Assembly (NCBI GenBank): GCA_045580325.1
Contig: JAZNNR010000025.1
Coordinates: 33,547 to 97,546 of the forward strand
DNA from: SIG672 sp045580325
GTDB taxonomy: Bacteria; Bacillota; Clostridia; Oscillospirales; CAG-272
Direction of reading: 5' to 3'
Length of the DNA stretch: 64,000 nucleotides
The notes under the pieces were generated by a model. The model did no database searches, was not told where the DNA came from, and saw only the letters and a list, made by a program, of their open reading frames with translations. Positions 1 to 8,011 of this stretch are shown here, one piece after another. A program made the translations under genes and the position numbers. Every line of letters begins with the position of its first letter. Within the stretch, counting starts at the first letter, position 1.

Positions 1-12
1 AAGATATTTCAC
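1..12 (-). CDS. 5' end of a leftward gene (partial, four codons)
   Basis: On the reverse strand a GTG at 12..10 opens a frame reading M-K-Y-L before the window ends. A possible ribosome site AGAGG (complement of 21-25) lies eight bases upstream, and a good reverse-strand promoter sits at 89-117. Start codon, ribosome site and promoter together make a real gene start plausible, but four codons cannot identify a product. The gene would be divergent from the lipoprotein gene at 323. Confidence 0.4.
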
Positions 13-88
13 GGTAATAACCTCTGTAAAAATATATAATTATGGCAGTAAAACTGCAAAAAGAGTATAAAACCCTACAATAGATACT

Positions 89-117
89 ATTATATCACAA
101 AACAAAACGTATGTAAA
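89..117 (-). promoter_or_regulatory. Sigma-A type promoter for the leftward gene
   Basis: Read on the reverse strand: -35 TTTACA (117-112), 17-bp spacer, extended -10 TGATATAAT (TATAAT at 94-89). It would drive the gene leaving the left edge. The AT-rich stretch 118-243 holds nothing else I recognise. Confidence 0.6.
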
Positions 118-243
118 TAGTATATTTAACAAAATATCGCTAAAAATGACTGTAATTTATATTATATTATTATAGTACAAAAAATTAGCGTTCTCATGTT
201 GAATTTTTAAAACAACGGTTGATTCTTTTCAACCGGTGCTTTG

Positions 244-272
244 TTGACATTACGTTATATATCGTGTATAAT
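244..272 (+). promoter_or_regulatory. Sigma-A promoter of the lipoprotein gene
   Basis: TTGACA at 244-249, 17-bp spacer, TATAAT at 267-272: consensus in both boxes. The start codon of the lipoprotein gene is about 50 bases downstream. Confidence 0.75.
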
Positions 273-322
273 AAATACGTAAACATACGGCTTTTTACTA
301 TAATTTGTAAGGAGGAATACTT

Positions 323-964
323 ATGAAAAAACTTACCAAATCAACACTTTCGCTTATGCTTGTACTGTGTATGCTTCTTTTAAGCTTTGCCGCGTGTGAG
401 AACAAGGATGCAGAGATAAAAATGACATATCTGGACGCCCAGGATGACAACGGCAAAATTCTGTCAAGTGAACATGCGGAATATTTGAAGTCTCTATGGG
501 AAGAATGTGATTGGGAATCCGGTGCTATTAAATCACATTGCGATTACTGCTTTGAATTTAACGGACGTGTTATCAAGTATTCGACGGATCACGGATCTTT
601 CAATGACGAAACAAAACAAAGGTGTATTATTGTTTCCGATGAGCAACGCGCTCATATTAACTCTGTTATAATTGGTATGCAGACCGACGGACAAGATGAT
701 AATTTGGCAAATAAGGAGCAGCTCACTGCAGAAGACATCAAAGAAGGAATGAAATATTCTGAAATAGTAGAGATCATTGGAACGAACGGAAAAGATGTAG
801 GAAGCGGTGCCATTATATATGAATGGCAAATAAGCGACGATGAATACCTTTATGTATGGTTTGCCTCGGTAACAGCCTCGGACAGCAAAGATCCGCCATA
901 TGACCTAATAGCAAGCTCGGTCGAGATTCGAAAGGAAAGACTACACTTAGCTCCTGTTGATTAA
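323..964 (+). CDS. Lipoprotein with a C-terminal SmpA/OmlA-like domain
   Basis: A 213-residue protein with a short basic N-terminus, a hydrophobic stretch and a lipobox (LSFAAC, Cys about residue 25), so it should be lipid-anchored outside the membrane. The middle (about 35-115) is not recognised. The segment from about 138 (GMKYSEIVEIIG, then a glycine-rich turn, YEWQ and LYVWF) resembles the small SmpA/OmlA or BLIP-like fold common in Clostridial lipoproteins; that is a resemblance only. The start ATG at 323 has GGAGG at 311-315. The gene stands alone with its own consensus promoter. Function unknown. Confidence 0.8.
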   Translation: MKKLTKSTLSLMLVLCMLLLSFAACENKDAEIKMTYLDAQDDNGKILSSEHAEYLKSLWEECDWESGAIKSHCDYCFEFNGRVIKYSTDHGSFNDETKQRCIIVSDEQRAHINSVIIGMQTDGQDDNLANKEQLTAEDIKEGMKYSEIVEIIGTNGKDVGSGAIIYEWQISDDEYLYVWFASVTASDSKDPPYDLIASSVEIRKERLHLAPVD

Positions 965-1028
965 GGACGGGCAAGCTGAATAAATTCTAAAAAACAGCAA
1001 AAAACCTAAAATTTTTTCAAAAAAGGTA

Positions 1029-1057
1029 TTGCAAAACGAAAAAAGATGTGATATAAT
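1029..1057 (+). promoter_or_regulatory. rplS promoter
   Basis: TTGCAA at 1029-1034, 17-bp spacer, TATAAT at 1052-1057 with an extended -10 TGA. The 20 bases at 1017-1036 covering the -35 box are identical to those at 2659-2678 in front of rpmE. Confidence 0.75.
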
Positions 1058-1063
1058 ACCAAA

Positions 1064-1140
1064 GATCGACGGAATGGTCCGCTGCGATGCTCTGCATGAA
1101 CGTTCCGATATTACCCTATTATTTTAAGGAGGAGCCAACA
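1064..1140 (+). promoter_or_regulatory. Possible L19 leader RNA upstream of rplS
   Basis: About 77 transcribed bases separate the promoter from the rplS start. They contain short complementary arms (GGAA near 1071 and TTCC near 1104) that could fold. Firmicutes rplS genes often carry an autoregulatory L19 leader; the match here is judged only from position and foldability. Confidence 0.3.
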
Positions 1141-1482
1141 ATGGATCTTATTAAGGCTTTAACAAACGAGCAGCTCAAGTCGGAAGTGCCCGAACTCAAC
1201 ATCGGTGATACCGTAAGAGTTCACAACAAGATCAAGGAAGGAAACAAAGAGCGTATTCAGATGTTCGAAGGAACTATCATCGCTAAGAGAGGCGGCGGAA
1301 TTTCCGCAACCTTCACAGTAAGAAGAGTATCCTACGGTATCGGCGTAGAAAAGACCTTCCCGATTCACTCTCCCAACGTTGAAAAGGTTGACATTATCCG
1401 CAGCGGTAAGGTACGCCGCGCCAAGCTCTACTATCTTCGTGAGAGATCTGGTAAGAGTGCCAAGGTTAAGGAAAAGATCTAA
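1141..1482 (+). CDS. rplS: 50S ribosomal protein L19
   Basis: A 113-residue protein matching L19 throughout: the N-terminal MDLIKALTNEQLK, the central GDTVRVHNKIKEGNKERIQ, FEGTIIAKRGGG, and the basic C-terminus. L19 sits at the 30S-50S interface of the ribosome. I place the start at ATG 1141 because AAGGAGG at 1128-1134 is correctly spaced and the family begins here; an in-frame ATG at 1087 would add 18 residues unlike L19. The gene is monocistronic, with its own promoter and a strong terminator, and not next to trmD or rpsP as is usual in Firmicutes. Confidence 0.97.
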   Translation: MDLIKALTNEQLKSEVPELNIGDTVRVHNKIKEGNKERIQMFEGTIIAKRGGGISATFTVRRVSYGIGVEKTFPIHSPNVEKVDIIRSGKVRRAKLYYLRERSGKSAKVKEKI

Positions 1483-1512
1483 GTCTTTTTTGAACCAATA
1501 CTTGAAATTGAA

Positions 1513-1553
1513 GAAAACCGCGGCTTCGGAGTTTTCCGACCGCGGTTTTTTTC
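1513..1553 (+). terminator. rplS terminator
   Basis: A ten-base-pair stem (AAAACCGCGG at 1514-1523 with CCGCGGTTTT at 1540-1549) is followed by a T run. Confidence 0.9.
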
Positions 1554-1601
1554 GTCAATTTTTAAGTATAAAGTGCGCTAAATTAACACTTTAACGCATT
1601 A

Positions 1602-1665
1602 GCCTTCACCAGTGGGGGAAGGCGTGGCAAAATCGTCAAAGACGATTGACGGATGAGGTGTTTTT
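1602..1665 (+). repeat. Intergenic miniature repeat, family C, copy 1
   Basis: A GCCTTC...GAAGGC hairpin, then GTGGCAAAATCGTCAAAGAC and a second hairpin CGTC...GACG, ending in GAGGTGTTTTT. A closely related copy lies at 54754-54876. It has no coding potential and looks like a non-autonomous mobile or processed palindromic element. Confidence 0.6.
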
Positions 1666-1676
1666 ATATGTAATAA

Positions 1677-2558
1677 TTAAATTATCGCTGTATAATATTC
1701 TCCGAGGCGCACGGGGTGATATGAAAGCTTTGCTTTGCGAAGTCCCTCGATTCCCATATCTTCCTCTCGGTTTATGAATAGTGTGTCGGCAAACTCGCAA
1801 GAAGCAAACATCTTGTTTATAGCGGCAAACGCTCCGCTGTAATTTTTGTCCGCCTTTTCAAAGTGAATAAGGGCGGTATCGTCCGACATATGCTCGCCGA
1901 TAGAGTAGGCAACAGGCTTGCCGTCGCAGAGTATGACCCCCGCGGCAAGTCCGAGGACTTCAAAATTTTCTATCATCTCGAGTATGGCAATATGCTCGTC
2001 GGCGAGGTCCTGCCCTGAATTTTCGTCGTAGAGTGCCTCATAGGCCTCGCGCAGAAGATCCTTGCTGTCTGCATCTATTCTGACGTAGGTGTAAGGATAT
2101 TTTGAAATAAAGCTGTTTACGTGATTTCTTTTTTGATGGAATTTCTTTCCCGAAAGATTTATAAGATCCGAGGTGTTGTAAAAGTAGTCGGCAAGCTCGC
2201 GCGATAAGCTTATTTCGGCATCGCCAAAGTGCTCTTTTATCTTTGCCGCCTCGTCTGAAACAAGCGGAGAGATTCTCAGCTTGTCCACACCGAGTCCTGC
2301 CTTGATCTCACCGAAAAGCTCGTATGAGAAGTTACCCTCAAGATAGAAGGGCGGGATAACGGTGTAAGGATCGTCGCGGTATTTTCCAACGATAAATGGA
2401 AGACCGTTTATATCGGCGATACGGTAGTTCATAGCGTGCCGCCAGGCGAAGATATTTGAAAAATTGCAAAAAGAAATGCTTCCCGAACGGTCGAGAAGAT
2501 CACGGTCGTCTGTCGTGATCTCGCGCACGGAAAGCTCTCCGAAGGGTAGTTTTGACAT
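1677..2558 (-). CDS. DUF2156 (phosphatidylglycerol lysyltransferase C-terminal-like) protein
   Basis: A 293-residue soluble protein with the DUF2156 pattern: N-terminal SFCNFSNIFAWR, central KKFHQKRNHVNSFISKYPYT, and a GNAT-like second half with AAGVILCDGKPVAYSIGE and ALIHFEKADKNYSGAFAAIN. The domain is a double GNAT fold, seen at the C-terminus of MprF and as free-standing proteins, and is expected to transfer an aminoacyl or acyl group. There are no membrane segments, so it is not a complete MprF. It is monocistronic with a reverse-strand promoter at 2603-2631. The substrate is unknown. Confidence 0.85.
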   Translation of the reverse strand: MSKLPFGELSVREITTDDRDLLDRSGSISFCNFSNIFAWRHAMNYRIADINGLPFIVGKYRDDPYTVIPPFYLEGNFSYELFGEIKAGLGVDKLRISPLVSDEAAKIKEHFGDAEISLSRELADYFYNTSDLINLSGKKFHQKRNHVNSFISKYPYTYVRIDADSKDLLREAYEALYDENSGQDLADEHIAILEMIENFEVLGLAAGVILCDGKPVAYSIGEHMSDDTALIHFEKADKNYSGAFAAINKMFASCEFADTLFINREEDMGIEGLRKAKLSYHPVRLGEYYTAII

Positions 2559-2602
2559 TGTAAAAGCGCTGTTCCTTGCTAAAAGTTATATAATATGACT
2601 GT

Positions 2603-2631
2603 ATTGTAGCACTTTAAATAGTGTTTTTCAA
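2603..2631 (-). promoter_or_regulatory. Promoter of the DUF2156 gene
   Basis: Reverse strand: TTGAAA (2631-2626), 17-bp spacer, TACAAT (2608-2603). Confidence 0.6.
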
Positions 2632-2670
2632 TAGATTTTAAAAATATTTAAAAAAAAATCAAAAAAGGTA

Positions 2671-2699
2671 TTGCAAAAATAAAATTATTATGGTATAAT
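2671..2699 (+). promoter_or_regulatory. rpmE promoter
   Basis: TTGCAA at 2671-2676, 17-bp spacer, TATAAT at 2694-2699. It shares 20 identical bases across the -35 region with the rplS promoter. Confidence 0.75.
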
Positions 2700-2743
2700 G
2701 CAACGTACTATGAATGAATTTAGTAAGGCAAGGGGTGTTAAGA

Positions 2744-2947
2744 TTGAAGGAAGGCATTCATCCGCAGTATAAAGAAGTGACTATCAGATGTGCATGCGGC
2801 GAAGAGGTTAAAACTCGTTCAACCAAAGGCGATATGCGTGTTGAAATATGCTCTAAGTGTCATCCGTTCTTTACCGGTAAGCAGAAGTTTGTAGATGCCG
2901 GCGGACGTGTTGATAAGTTCAAGAAGCGTATGGAAGGCAGAGGCTAA
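2744..2947 (+). CDS. rpmE: 50S ribosomal protein L31 (zinc type)
   Basis: A 67-residue L31: GIHPQYKEVTIRCACG, ETRST-like segment, ICSKCHPFFTGKQKFVDAGG and VDKFKKR. The CxC and CxxC pairs mark the zinc-binding form. I choose the TTG at 2744, preceded by AGGGGTG at 2731-2737, because the family begins directly before GIHP; an in-frame ATG at 2714 would add ten residues foreign to L31 and would leave the ribosome site inside the gene. It is monocistronic with its own promoter and terminator. hflX follows after about 115 bases. Confidence 0.95.
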   Translation: MKEGIHPQYKEVTIRCACGEEVKTRSTKGDMRVEICSKCHPFFTGKQKFVDAGGRVDKFKKRMEGRG

Positions 2948-2961
2948 AATATGTCACGTTT

Positions 2962-3013
2962 ATGGCGAATGCATATAGGTAGTACTATGTGTATTCGCCA
3001 TTTTGCTTTTTTT
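2962..3013 (+). terminator. rpmE terminator
   Basis: A long imperfect stem (ATGGCGAATGCATA at 2962-2975 with TATGTGTATTCGCCAT at 2986-3001) precedes TTTTGCTTTTTTT. Confidence 0.8.
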
Positions 3014-3064
3014 AAAGCATTGTGAAATTTTTGAAAGGCTTAAAAACTTTTTGTTTTTATAAAT

Positions 3065-4351
3065 ATGAAGAGAGAAAATACGTTTGAAAAAGAAGGGGAG
3101 ATACTTGCGATTCTCGTATCCGTTCTCACACCCGATAAGGACGAGCACGAAAACGAGGTATCTCTTGACGAGCTTGAAAGACTGCTTGACACGGCAGGCG
3201 GAAAGCTTTTTGCAAAAATAGTTCAGTCAAGACCATCTCCCGATATAAAGAGCTACGTCGGCTCGGGAAAGCTCGAAGAAATAAAGGAGCTTTGCGAGAA
3301 TAACGACATAACTCTCGTTGTTTGCGACGATGAGCTTTCTCCCTCGCAGATAAGAAATATGGAGGATGCGATAGGCGACGTGCGCGTTATCGACAGAAGT
3401 ATGCTTATCCTCGATATTTTTGCTCTCCACGCGACAAGCGGAGAGGGAAAGCTTCAGGTAGAGCTTGCACAGCTCAGATATACTCTCCCAAGACTTATGG
3501 GAAAGGGTACAGAGCTTTCAAGACTCGGAGGCGGTATAGGAACGCGAGGACCGGGTGAAAGTAAGCTCGAAACAGACAGGCGACATATTCAGAGAAGAAT
3601 AGTAGCTCTTGAAAACGAGATAAGAGAGCTTGAAAATAACCGAAATATTCAGCGCGCAAGACGCGAAAAGTCGGGCATACAGAAAATTGCGGTGGTAGGC
3701 TATACAAACGCGGGAAAATCGACGCTTATGAATAGACTTACAGGCGCTGGGATACTTGCCGAGGATAAGCTTTTCGCAACGCTCGACCCGACGACGAGAA
3801 AATATACTCTTCCGAGCGGAAGAGAGATACTTCTGACCGATACGGTAGGATTTATAAGAAACCTGCCGCACCACCTTATAAGAGCGTTCAGAAGCACTCT
3901 TGATGAAGCCAAATACGCAGATGCGCTCCTTATCGTTATCGACGCGTCAGACCCCGAGGCAGAATCTCAGCTTGAGGTTACCGAGAAGCTTCTTTATGAC
4001 CTCGGTGCATCGTCTAAGCCGATCGTCTGCGTTTTCAATAAATGCGATAAGAGCGAGGGGATCTCAAATGAGCTTATGTATAGAGCCTCTATGGACCGCT
4101 CGGTCGCAATATCGGCACTTGACGGCAGAGGTGTTGACGATCTTGTCGCTGAGCTTGAAAAAATAGCTCTCGCTGGTAAGAGCCTTTGCCTGTTTAAGAT
4201 ACCAAACAGCGCAGGCGGCGACGTTGCCTATCTTTACCGTAACGCTACGGTCGAAAACGTCGAATATGAGGGCGATTTTGCTCTTGTTCTTGCCGTCGTT
4301 GATGAAAGCGTCAAGGGCAAGATGAAAAAATATATAGTAAAAGATATGTAA
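3065..4351 (+). CDS. hflX: GTPase HflX
   Basis: A 428-residue protein with the HflX layout: N-terminal domain with YVGSGKLEEI and VIDRSMLILDIFALHA, a helical linker with GPGESKLETDRR, then the G domain (G1 GYTNAGKST about residue 217, G3 DTVGF, G4 NKCD). HflX binds the large ribosomal subunit and acts in ribosome splitting or rescue under stress. Length fits the family. No clear ribosome site precedes ATG 3065, and no better in-frame start was found before the conserved AILVSVLTPDK. It is probably the first gene of a run with yigZ (33-base gap), the leucine-rich-repeat gene and dinB. Confidence 0.95.
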   Translation: MKRENTFEKEGEILAILVSVLTPDKDEHENEVSLDELERLLDTAGGKLFAKIVQSRPSPDIKSYVGSGKLEEIKELCENNDITLVVCDDELSPSQIRNMEDAIGDVRVIDRSMLILDIFALHATSGEGKLQVELAQLRYTLPRLMGKGTELSRLGGGIGTRGPGESKLETDRRHIQRRIVALENEIRELENNRNIQRARREKSGIQKIAVVGYTNAGKSTLMNRLTGAGILAEDKLFATLDPTTRKYTLPSGREILLTDTVGFIRNLPHHLIRAFRSTLDEAKYADALLIVIDASDPEAESQLEVTEKLLYDLGASSKPIVCVFNKCDKSEGISNELMYRASMDRSVAISALDGRGVDDLVAELEKIALAGKSLCLFKIPNSAGGDVAYLYRNATVENVEYEGDFALVLAVVDESVKGKMKKYIVKDM

Positions 4352-4384
4352 AGTCATAAATAACCGCGAAAGGAGGTCTGCCGA

Positions 4385-5023
4385 ATGGAAGAGGTATACG
4401 TAACACTCGGAAAAGAGGGTGTTTCCGAATTTGAAATGAAGAAAAGTATTTTTATCGGACACGCCGCTCCTGTCAAAAGCGAAGAGGAAGCGCTCGAATA
4501 TATAGCTAAATATAAGAAGAAATACAGCGATGCTACGCATAACGTGTGGGCGTATCTTATAAAGAAGGGAAATCTTATGAGATATACCGATGACGGCGAG
4601 CCGAGCGGTACGTCGGGCATTCCCGTGCTTGACGTTATAAGAAAAGGCGGATTTACCGATGCCGTTATCGTCGTAACCAGATATTTCGGCGGTACACTTC
4701 TCGGTACGGGCGGACTTGTGAGGGCATATTCGGCGGCGGCGAAGGAAGCGGTCGATGATGCGGGACTTGCATCGTTTCGAACCTTTGATGAAATAATAGT
4801 CGAAAGTGACTATCAGATGTATCAGAAGCTTAAAAATTATTTGAAGCACCCTGATATAATCGTCGATGAAACCGAATTTTCGGGAACGGTTATGGTGAAA
4901 ATAGCCGTGCTTGACACCTCTAGCGAGAGTGTTTGCAAGGACATTTCCGAGATGTCGGCAGGCAGAGCGGTGATAGAAAAGATAGGTCAAAGACTTGATA
5001 GAAAAAGCGAAAATATACTGTAA
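4385..5023 (+). CDS. YigZ/IMPACT family protein
   Basis: A 212-residue protein with the YigZ signature: FEMKKSIFIGHAAPV at the start, ATHNVWAYLI, the highly conserved DDGEPSGTSGIPVLDVI, and VVTRYFGGTLLGTGGLVRAY. The N-terminal UPF0029 (IMPACT) domain is about 20-125 and a smaller RNA-binding-like domain follows. Family members bind ribosomes or modulate translation (yeast YIH1, human IMPACT), but the bacterial role is not settled. AAGGAGG at 4370-4376 is well placed before ATG 4385. It sits between hflX and the repeat protein, probably in one transcript. Confidence 0.92.
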   Translation: MEEVYVTLGKEGVSEFEMKKSIFIGHAAPVKSEEEALEYIAKYKKKYSDATHNVWAYLIKKGNLMRYTDDGEPSGTSGIPVLDVIRKGGFTDAVIVVTRYFGGTLLGTGGLVRAYSAAAKEAVDDAGLASFRTFDEIIVESDYQMYQKLKNYLKHPDIIVDETEFSGTVMVKIAVLDTSSESVCKDISEMSAGRAVIEKIGQRLDRKSENIL

Positions 5024-5046
5024 ATTTGTATTTAGAGGATTTTGTA

Positions 5047-6186
5047 ATGGGCGATAATGAAAACAGGCAGATGAGGGCGCTTTGCGAGAGCGATGAATAC
5101 TATAAAGAGATAACAGAGCTTTGCGCGGGAAAGACCGAGCCGAAATTCTACCCCGAATTTTACGACGAGTCTTGGAGCTGTACCTGCGGTCATACCAATA
5201 GCGCATCCTGCGAAAAATGCGAGAACTGCGGGGTTTCCTCGGATAATCTCAAACTCTGTTTCAGCGAACTGTTTTTGATACAAAGAAGAAGAGAAAATGA
5301 AGTACGCAGACAGACAGAGGAAAAAAAGCGTATGGAAGAGGAAGCTGAAAAATGGCGCAGGATAGACCCAAGCATTGAGAATGCTTACAAAGAGGCGCAG
5401 GATTTTGAGCCAACAAGGGATAATTATCTCGAGGCGGCAAAAAAGCTCGAAGCCATAAAGGATTATAAGGACTCGGCTGCTCTTGCCGAAAAGTACCGCG
5501 CTCTTGCAGATGACGCACCGCTTTATGATAAAAAGACACTTGCCGCGATGCGCAGTAAGAAGATCAAAAAGATAGTTAGTATTGCGCTAATATCCGCCGC
5601 AGTACTCTTTGTTTTGTATGCAGTGGCTTATTTTACGCTTATCGCTCCAAATGGCTTTAAGTATAAAATAGTTGACGGAGAGGTTACCATAACCTCGTAC
5701 GACGAGTTTTTCGGCGGTAAAAACGTTGTTATTCCCGAGGAGATACTCGGAAAAAGGGTTACCGCGATAGGCGATTATGCGTTTGATGACTGCGATGTTA
5801 TAACCTCGGTAAAAATCCCCGATACCGTAAAGACGATAGGAAACAGCGCGTTCAGAGATTGCGACAGTCTGAAAAAGATAGTCGTACCCTCGAGCGTTAC
5901 TAAGATAGGCAATATGGCATTTGCCCACTGCGAAGGGCTTACTGAGGTCGAGCTTTACGCTAATGCGACCCTTTTGCCGACCTATTTGTTTAAGGAGTGC
6001 TCAGATCTTTCGAGCGTCATTATAGATATGCCGCTTGAGGATATAGAGCTTGGCGCGTTTGATAAGTGCAGAGATTTAAAGCTCGTAAAATACACGGGGA
6101 AGCGCGAAGAGTGGGAAAAGATAAGTATCAGAGGCGGAAACGCTTCGCTTAACCACGCAGCGATTCAGTACGAATACACCCCGTAA
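5047..6186 (+). CDS. Membrane protein with zinc ribbon and BspA-type leucine-rich repeats
   Basis: A 379-residue protein: an N-terminal zinc-ribbon-like patch (CTCG, then CEKCENCG, about residues 44-63), a charged helical/coiled-coil stretch (about 75-165), one transmembrane segment (about 175-197) and three to four BspA-like LRR_5 repeats (IGDYAFDDC, IGNSAFRDC, IGNMAFAHC) outside the membrane. I prefer ATG 5047 with AGAGGA at 5034-5039; a TTG at 5026 is possible but leaves no ribosome site. Such proteins are common in gut Clostridia as surface display or sensing proteins; ligand and role are unknown. It follows yigZ closely, so probably shares its transcript. Confidence 0.85.
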   Translation: MGDNENRQMRALCESDEYYKEITELCAGKTEPKFYPEFYDESWSCTCGHTNSASCEKCENCGVSSDNLKLCFSELFLIQRRRENEVRRQTEEKKRMEEEAEKWRRIDPSIENAYKEAQDFEPTRDNYLEAAKKLEAIKDYKDSAALAEKYRALADDAPLYDKKTLAAMRSKKIKKIVSIALISAAVLFVLYAVAYFTLIAPNGFKYKIVDGEVTITSYDEFFGGKNVVIPEEILGKRVTAIGDYAFDDCDVITSVKIPDTVKTIGNSAFRDCDSLKKIVVPSSVTKIGNMAFAHCEGLTEVELYANATLLPTYLFKECSDLSSVIIDMPLEDIELGAFDKCRDLKLVKYTGKREEWEKISIRGGNASLNHAAIQYEYTP

Positions 6187-6222
6187 TTACGGTAGTATTA
6201 TTAAAATTTTGGGAGGCAGATC

Positions 6223-7473
6223 GTGGAGCGTATTGTTTTTCATATTGATGTGAACAGTGCCTTTCTTTCGTGGGAAGCCGCCCGAATCGTAAAGGACGGC
6301 GGCGAGGATATAAGACTTATCCCGTCGGTCGTAGGCGGTGATCCAAATAAGCGTACGGGCGTAGTTCTGGCAAAATCCATTCCCGCAAAAAAGTACGGTA
6401 TAAAGACGGGCGAGCCCCTTTCTGCCGCACTTCGTAAGTGTCCGAATCTTTTTATAGCGCGTCCCGATTTCTCTCTGTACGAGAAAAATTCGCGCGCATT
6501 TATGGATATATGCAGAGAGTATACTCCGACTCTTGAGAAATTCTCGATAGACGAGTGCTTTCTCGATATGAGCGGTATGCACCTGATCTATCCCGATCCG
6601 ATAGCTACCGCACACGAAATAAAAGACAGAATATATAGCGAGCTTGGCTTTACCGTAAACGTGGGCATAGGTTCAAATAAGCTCCTTGCCAAAATGGCGA
6701 GCGATTTTGAAAAGCCCAATAAGGTGCATACCCTTATGAGCGATGAGATCGAAACGAAAATGTGGAAGCTTCCCGTAAGAGAGCTCTTTTCGGTCGGAGC
6801 ATCTACTGCCGCTCGCCTTGAGAGATCGCATATCTATACGGTAGGCGACCTTGCAAAACGAAGCGTTAAGGCTGTTCAGGCGATAGTCGGCGTGAAGTTC
6901 GGAGAGCTTATCCACGCGTATGCAAACGGAATAGACACCTCTCCCGTTTCGTCGCAGGCAGAGGAAGCCAAGGGGTATAGCATCTCAACCACGTTTGAAG
7001 AGGACATCACCTCTATGAAAGACGCAAAAGCAATACTTCTGATGCTTTCTGATAGCGTGAGTGCACGTATGAGAGCGGACGGAGCACAGGCATACTGTAT
7101 AGGTGTTACCGTAAGAACGGGCGAATTCAAAAACAGCTCTCACCAGAGAAAGCTTTTTGAAGCCACCGACATAACGTCGGAAATATATAACGTTTCGTCA
7201 GAGCTTATAGGCGAGCTTTGGGACGGACACACCCCGATAAGACTTATAGGCATTTCGCTGACCTCGCTCACACGCGGTGAAGGCGCGCAGATCTCCTTTT
7301 TTGAAGATGAAGAAAAGGAGAAAAAGCGAAAGATAGATAAAACGGTCGATAATATACGAAATAAATTCGGCTCAGATACCGTCGTGCGCGGCACGTCCTA
7401 CAAAACCAAGATGAACGTCGGAAAAAAGTATAAGGCGCAGATGGAAAATAAAGAGGACGGGGAAGATGAATAA
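6223..7473 (+). CDS. dinB: DNA polymerase IV (Y family)
   Basis: A 416-residue translesion polymerase. Visible catalytic motifs: HIDVNSAFLSWEA at the N-terminus (first metal-binding Asp) and FSIDECFLDMS (Asp-Glu pair, about residue 108). The thumb/HhH region has GIGSNKLLAKMASDFEKPN and the little-finger domain follows. The start is GTG 6223 with GGAGG at 6212-6216. The basic tail (about 375-416) should hold the sliding-clamp contact, but I see no clean clamp-binding motif; QISFFED near 365 is the best candidate. It is the last gene of the hflX run, after a 36-base gap. Confidence 0.94.
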   Translation: MERIVFHIDVNSAFLSWEAARIVKDGGEDIRLIPSVVGGDPNKRTGVVLAKSIPAKKYGIKTGEPLSAALRKCPNLFIARPDFSLYEKNSRAFMDICREYTPTLEKFSIDECFLDMSGMHLIYPDPIATAHEIKDRIYSELGFTVNVGIGSNKLLAKMASDFEKPNKVHTLMSDEIETKMWKLPVRELFSVGASTAARLERSHIYTVGDLAKRSVKAVQAIVGVKFGELIHAYANGIDTSPVSSQAEEAKGYSISTTFEEDITSMKDAKAILLMLSDSVSARMRADGAQAYCIGVTVRTGEFKNSSHQRKLFEATDITSEIYNVSSELIGELWDGHTPIRLIGISLTSLTRGEGAQISFFEDEEKEKKRKIDKTVDNIRNKFGSDTVVRGTSYKTKMNVGKKYKAQMENKEDGEDE

Positions 7474-7502
7474 AATCCCCAAAGGATACTTAAATCCGCG
7501 TT

Positions 7503-7530
7503 GTAGGGACCGGCGTCCCCGACGGTCCGT
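7503..7530 (+). repeat. Fragment of a GTAGGG-type miniature element
   Basis: GTAGGGACCGGCGTCCCCGA followed by CGGTCC resembles one arm of the GTAGGG-ended elements at 7595-7670 and 63051-63121. No second arm is present, so this is a relic. Confidence 0.4.
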
Positions 7531-7540
7531 GATGCACGAA

Positions 7541-7583
7541 TTTCGGCAGAGGTATTGTTTCTTCTGCCGATTTGTGATATAAT
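7541..7583 (+). promoter_or_regulatory. Cassette promoter 1 with overlapping inverted repeat
   Basis: TTGTTT at 7555-7560, 17-bp spacer and TATAAT at 7578-7583 with extended -10 TGA. An inverted repeat (TCGGCAGAGG at 7543-7552 with CTTCTGCCGA at 7561-7570, one mismatch) brackets the -35 box. The same block recurs almost unchanged at 22220-22262. It could be an operator or an end sequence of a mobile cassette. Confidence 0.65.
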
Positions 7584-7594
7584 GATGCTACATC

Positions 7595-7670
7595 GTAGGG
7601 CGGGGGCTTGCTCCCACCGTAACGACAGATTCAAGCTGATAAAACGGCGGGATACAAGCCCCCGCCCTAC
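7595..7670. repeat. 76-bp miniature element with 16-bp terminal inverted repeats
   Basis: GTAGGGCGGGGGCTTG at 7595-7610 is exactly inverted as CAAGCCCCCGCCCTAC at 7655-7670. There is no coding capacity. It lies between the cassette promoter and the small gene at 7749, as expected of a MITE-like insertion into the leader. Confidence 0.75.
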
Positions 7671-7748
7671 AAAAAAGGTGATGCGCTTTGCACGAAGCCT
7701 TTTCAATACAAAGGCGAAACCGGCGATAAAACAAAAGGAGTAATATTA

Positions 7749-8006
7749 ATGATAGATAAAGATGACTGGAGATTACGAGGGCAAGAAGATTATTTGTCAG
7801 GTAAGGTATTATATTTTCGTAAGTGGACATCCCAAAAGAAAGAATGGGATCACGATCATTGTGAGTTTTGTTGGGAAAAATTTTCCGATTATCCGGATAC
7901 ACTACACGAGGGATATGCGACAGAGGATAATTACTATTGGATATGTCCAACTTGCTACAACGACTTCAAGGAAATGTTCAAATGGAAAGAGAATGATTCT
8001 CTATAG
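7749..8006 (+). CDS. Small cysteine-pair protein, function unknown (cassette 1)
   Basis: An 85-residue acidic, aromatic-rich protein with two Cys pairs (HCEFC at about 38-42 and ICPTC near 68-72) that could bind one zinc ion. Notable stretches are DDWRLRGQEDYLSGK and EGYATEDNYYWICPTCYNDF. I recall similar short hypotheticals in gut Firmicutes but no known function. AAAGGAG at 7734-7740 is ideally spaced from ATG 7749. Promoter block, 5' segment (GCGAAACCGGCGATAAAA) and terminator type are all shared with the second small gene at 22855, so the two belong to one cassette family. Confidence 0.75.
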   Translation: MIDKDDWRLRGQEDYLSGKVLYFRKWTSQKKEWDHDHCEFCWEKFSDYPDTLHEGYATEDNYYWICPTCYNDFKEMFKWKENDSL

Positions 8007-8011
8007 CAAAT

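Noticed and set aside
1379..1594. 71-codon forward frame across the rplS end and terminator
   Set aside because: Overlaps rplS in another frame and runs through a terminator hairpin.
4064..5206. Long reverse-strand open frame opposite hflX and yigZ
   Set aside because: It lies entirely opposite two well-conserved genes, has no ribosome site and an odd Tyr/Arg-rich composition.
7595..7670. Intrinsic terminator
   Set aside because: The inverted arms are 44 bases apart and the promoter it would stop lies directly before it; a miniature element fits better.
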